The notes under the pieces: model-generated
Seen by the model: the letters and a program-made list of their open reading frames with translations, nothing else
What the model was told of the DNA's origin: nothing
Databases searched by the model: none
Program-made: the position numbers and the translations under genes
Assembly: GCA_017883165.1 (NCBI GenBank)
Contig: JADGOC010000029.1
Span: forward strand, 1 to 32,168
Direction of reading: 5' to 3'
DNA length: 32,168 nt
From: Acidobacteriota bacterium
GTDB taxonomy: Bacteria > Acidobacteriota > Vicinamibacteria > Vicinamibacterales > CAVVIG01
Shown: in pieces, positions 30,579 through 32,168 of the stretch
Layout of the letters: every line of letters begins with the position of its first letter
Position numbering within the stretch: the stretch's first letter is position 1

Positions 30579-32006
30579 CTACGAGTGTATCGCGGCGCCA
30601 TGCGCCGCATGCGCCGCCTCCCCCACCGCCTCCGCCATCGTCGGATGCGCGTGGACCGTGCGAATCAGCTCCTCGACCGTGCACTCCAGGCGCAGCGCGA
30701 GCGTGGCCTCGGCCACGAGCTCGGTCGACCGCAGCCCGATCATGTGCACGCCGAGCACCTCATCGTATTGCTTGTCGGCGACGATCTTGACGAACCCGTC
30801 CGTTTCGCCCGCCATCTTGGCGCGGCCCAGCACGCCAAAGGGGAACGTGCCGATGCGCACGTCGTAGCCGCGCTCCTTGGCTTCAGCTTCGGTGAGCCCA
30901 ACGCTGCCGATTTCCGGATCGCAGTAGGTGCAGCCAGGCACGTGGTCATAGTTGAGCGCGCGCACCTCCTGCCCCGCGATCCGCTCCGCGGCGATGATGC
31001 CTTCCGCCGACGATACGTGCGCAAGCTGCGGATGGCCCGGCCAGCCGAGCGTAATCACGTCGCCGATGGCGGAGATGCCGGGAACATTTGTTTTGTATTG
31101 CGCGTCGACCTTGATGTAGCCCTTCTCGAGCTGAAGCCCGACGCGCTCGGCCTCGAGGCCAGCCGTCACCGGGCCGCGGCCGGTGGCGACGAGCAGATAG
31201 TCGGCGCGGAACTTTTCGGTCGCGCCGCCGGCGAGCTGGGCCTCGATGTCCACGCCGTCGCCGCGGACCGTGGCGCTCGTCACCCGCGCGCCCGTGTGCG
31301 ACGTGATGCCCTGCTTGCGGAACGACTTCTCGAGCTCGGCCGACACCGCCTCGTCTTCCACCGGCACGAGACGCGGAAGCAGCTCGAGAATCGTCACGTC
31401 GCTGCCGAAGCTCCTAAAGATAGATGCGAACTCGACGCCCACCGCCCCCGCGCCCATGATGGCCATCGCCTTGGGCACTTCGCGCAGGCCGATCGCCTCG
31501 TCGCTCGTGATGATGCGCTTGCGATCGATCTCGATGCCGGGCACGCTTCGCGGCGCGGATCCTGTCGCCACGATGATGTCCTTGCGCGCGCGCAAGGTCT
31601 GCTTGTCGCCCTCGAACACATCAATCGTCAAGGGTCCGCCGGGTGCACCCGTCAGCCGCGCGGTGCCTTTGATCCAGTCAATCTTGTTTTTCTTGAACAG
31701 GAACTCGACGCCCTTCGAGAGGCCCGTGACAATCCGGTCCTTGCGCGTCTGGACCTGCGCCATGTCGATGCCCGGCGTGCCCACCCCGGTAATGCCCCAC
31801 TCTTTCGCGTGCTGCGCCACCTTCAGCGAGTGCGCGTGCTCGAGCAGCGCCTTGGTCGGGATGCAGCCCCACAGCAGGCAGGTGCCGCCGAGCGCTTTCT
31901 GCTTTTCGACGACGGCGACCTTCAGCCCGAGCTGCGCGGCGCGGATGGCGGCAACGTAGCCGCCGGTGCCGGCGCCGACGACGACGACGTCATACTCGTT
32001 TGGCAC
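30579..32006 (-). CDS. lpdA: Dihydrolipoamide dehydrogenase (E3)
   Basis: FAD/NAD disulfide oxidoreductase that reoxidises dihydrolipoamide in 2-oxoacid dehydrogenase or glycine cleavage complexes. The 475 residues contain FAD motif VVVVGAGTGGYVAAIRAAQLG, the redox disulfide Cys43-X4-Cys48 in GGTCLLWGCIPTK, an NAD-binding MGAGAVGVEFASIF, and a second FAD motif around ISAIGDVITLGWPGHPQLAH. The dimer-interface C-terminus has the active-site HAHPTMAEAVGEA. The start is GTG 32006, with GAGG about 6 nt upstream. It is followed by the E2 gene in the same direction, and E2, lipB and lpdA form a consistent lipoate module. Confidence 0.95.
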   Translation of the reverse strand: MPNEYDVVVVGAGTGGYVAAIRAAQLGLKVAVVEKQKALGGTCLLWGCIPTKALLEHAHSLKVAQHAKEWGITGVGTPGIDMAQVQTRKDRIVTGLSKGVEFLFKKNKIDWIKGTARLTGAPGGPLTIDVFEGDKQTLRARKDIIVATGSAPRSVPGIEIDRKRIITSDEAIGLREVPKAMAIMGAGAVGVEFASIFRSFGSDVTILELLPRLVPVEDEAVSAELEKSFRKQGITSHTGARVTSATVRGDGVDIEAQLAGGATEKFRADYLLVATGRGPVTAGLEAERVGLQLEKGYIKVDAQYKTNVPGISAIGDVITLGWPGHPQLAHVSSAEGIIAAERIAGQEVRALNYDHVPGCTYCDPEIGSVGLTEAEAKERGYDVRIGTFPFGVLGRAKMAGETDGFVKIVADKQYDEVLGVHMIGLRSTELVAEATLALRLECTVEELIRTVHAHPTMAEAVGEAAHAAHGAAIHS

Positions 32007-32032
32007 GGTCCCTCAGCGCGAGTGTACTGTCG

Positions 32033-32167
32033 TCACCGCTTCAAAGACGACAAGGGAACAAAGTGCGTGGTGGCTTCCTGGCGCGCCGGAGAAGGCTGAC
32101 CCGCGTCGGCCCCGCCCGACGCGGGGTCGGGCGGCTCGAGACGGGCCACGCGCACGCGGAGCTGTCC
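32033..32167 (-). CDS. Possible C-terminal end of an upstream gene (partial)
   Basis: From the window edge an open minus-strand frame runs to TGA 32033-32035 and encodes 44 residues ending HFVPLSSLKR, with strongly GC-biased third codon positions like the confirmed genes. It would end 26 bp before the lpdA start, consistent with an operon member. The piece is Pro/Ala-rich and has no recognisable motif. A CCCGCGTCGG / CCGACGCGGG hairpin (32100-32125) lies inside it and could be chance in GC-rich coding DNA. The call is tentative. Confidence 0.4.
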   Translation of the reverse strand, partial: GQLRVRVARLEPPDPASGGADAGQPSPARQEATTHFVPLSSLKR

Positions 32168-32168
32168 G

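Noticed and set aside
30585-32099. Plus-strand open frame of about 500 codons opposite lpdA
   Set aside because: lpdA is unambiguous on the minus strand, and the reverse translation is Arg/His-rich without motifs.
32100-32125. CCCGCGTCGG / CCGACGCGGG hairpin as a terminator
   Set aside because: No U-tract, and it lies inside a probable coding frame that continues to 32033; GC-rich coding DNA forms such stems by chance.

Overview
The window is GC-rich, gene-dense bacterial chromosome with almost no non-coding space. Several features point to Acidobacteriota, probably the Vicinamibacteria/Vicinamibacterales lineage: an 825-residue ADOP-type FtsX permease (12548-15025), a Ser/Thr kinase fused to a TolB-like and TPR sensor region (21217-23784), hpnCDE squalene genes, and paired MacB-like permeases with an HlyD adaptor. 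This assignment is by gene content and style only. I see no rRNA, tRNA, CRISPR array, prophage or IS element.

Layout. 1-388 is the 3' end of a probably exported protein. 437-5700 (minus) runs hpnC-hpnD-hpnE-thiI-fbaB: squalene synthesis from farnesyl-PP, tRNA thiolation and a class I aldolase. 5715-8844 is a set of small divergent and convergent genes: a membrane-anchored unknown, a PduO-type cobalamin adenosyltransferase, a short MutY overlapping a MutT, and YgfZ. 8863-11915 (plus) is an exported alpha/beta hydrolase overlapping a PLP decarboxylase. 11941-12477 (minus) is an unusual HTH protein with two ClpX-type zinc fingers behind an operator-loaded promoter. 12548-18820 (minus) is an adaptor, two MacB-like permeases and an ADOP permease, with no ATPase gene alongside. 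18924-21220 holds an FHA protein, a metallo-beta-lactamase-fold hydrolase, and a receiver-domain protein overlapping a threonine dehydratase. 21217-25167 is the kinase and a divergent MFS transporter. 25148-26997 holds a small unknown, an SDR and a divergent degenerate malate-dehydrogenase-like protein. 27017-27640 is an ECF sigma factor. 27749-32006 (minus) is lpdA, 2-oxoacid dehydrogenase E2, lipB and a DUF5808-like membrane protein, a lipoate-centred operon.

Regulatory architecture is the most interesting part. (1) The zinc-finger/HTH gene has two copies of GTCTA-N7-TAGAC. One fills exactly the 17-bp spacer between -35 and -10, and the other lies directly after the -10. (2) At least eight genes have a TANNNT hexamer only 6-11 nt before the start codon and no Shine-Dalgarno, which suggests leaderless transcription. 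Two divergent pairs appear to share one symmetric -10. (3) A perfect 31-bp inverted repeat sits between lpdA and the E2 gene.

Most genes are ordinary housekeeping or lineage-typical genes. I did not find a clear new multi-gene system. The operator-controlled HTH/double-ClpX-finger regulator is the best candidate for something undescribed.
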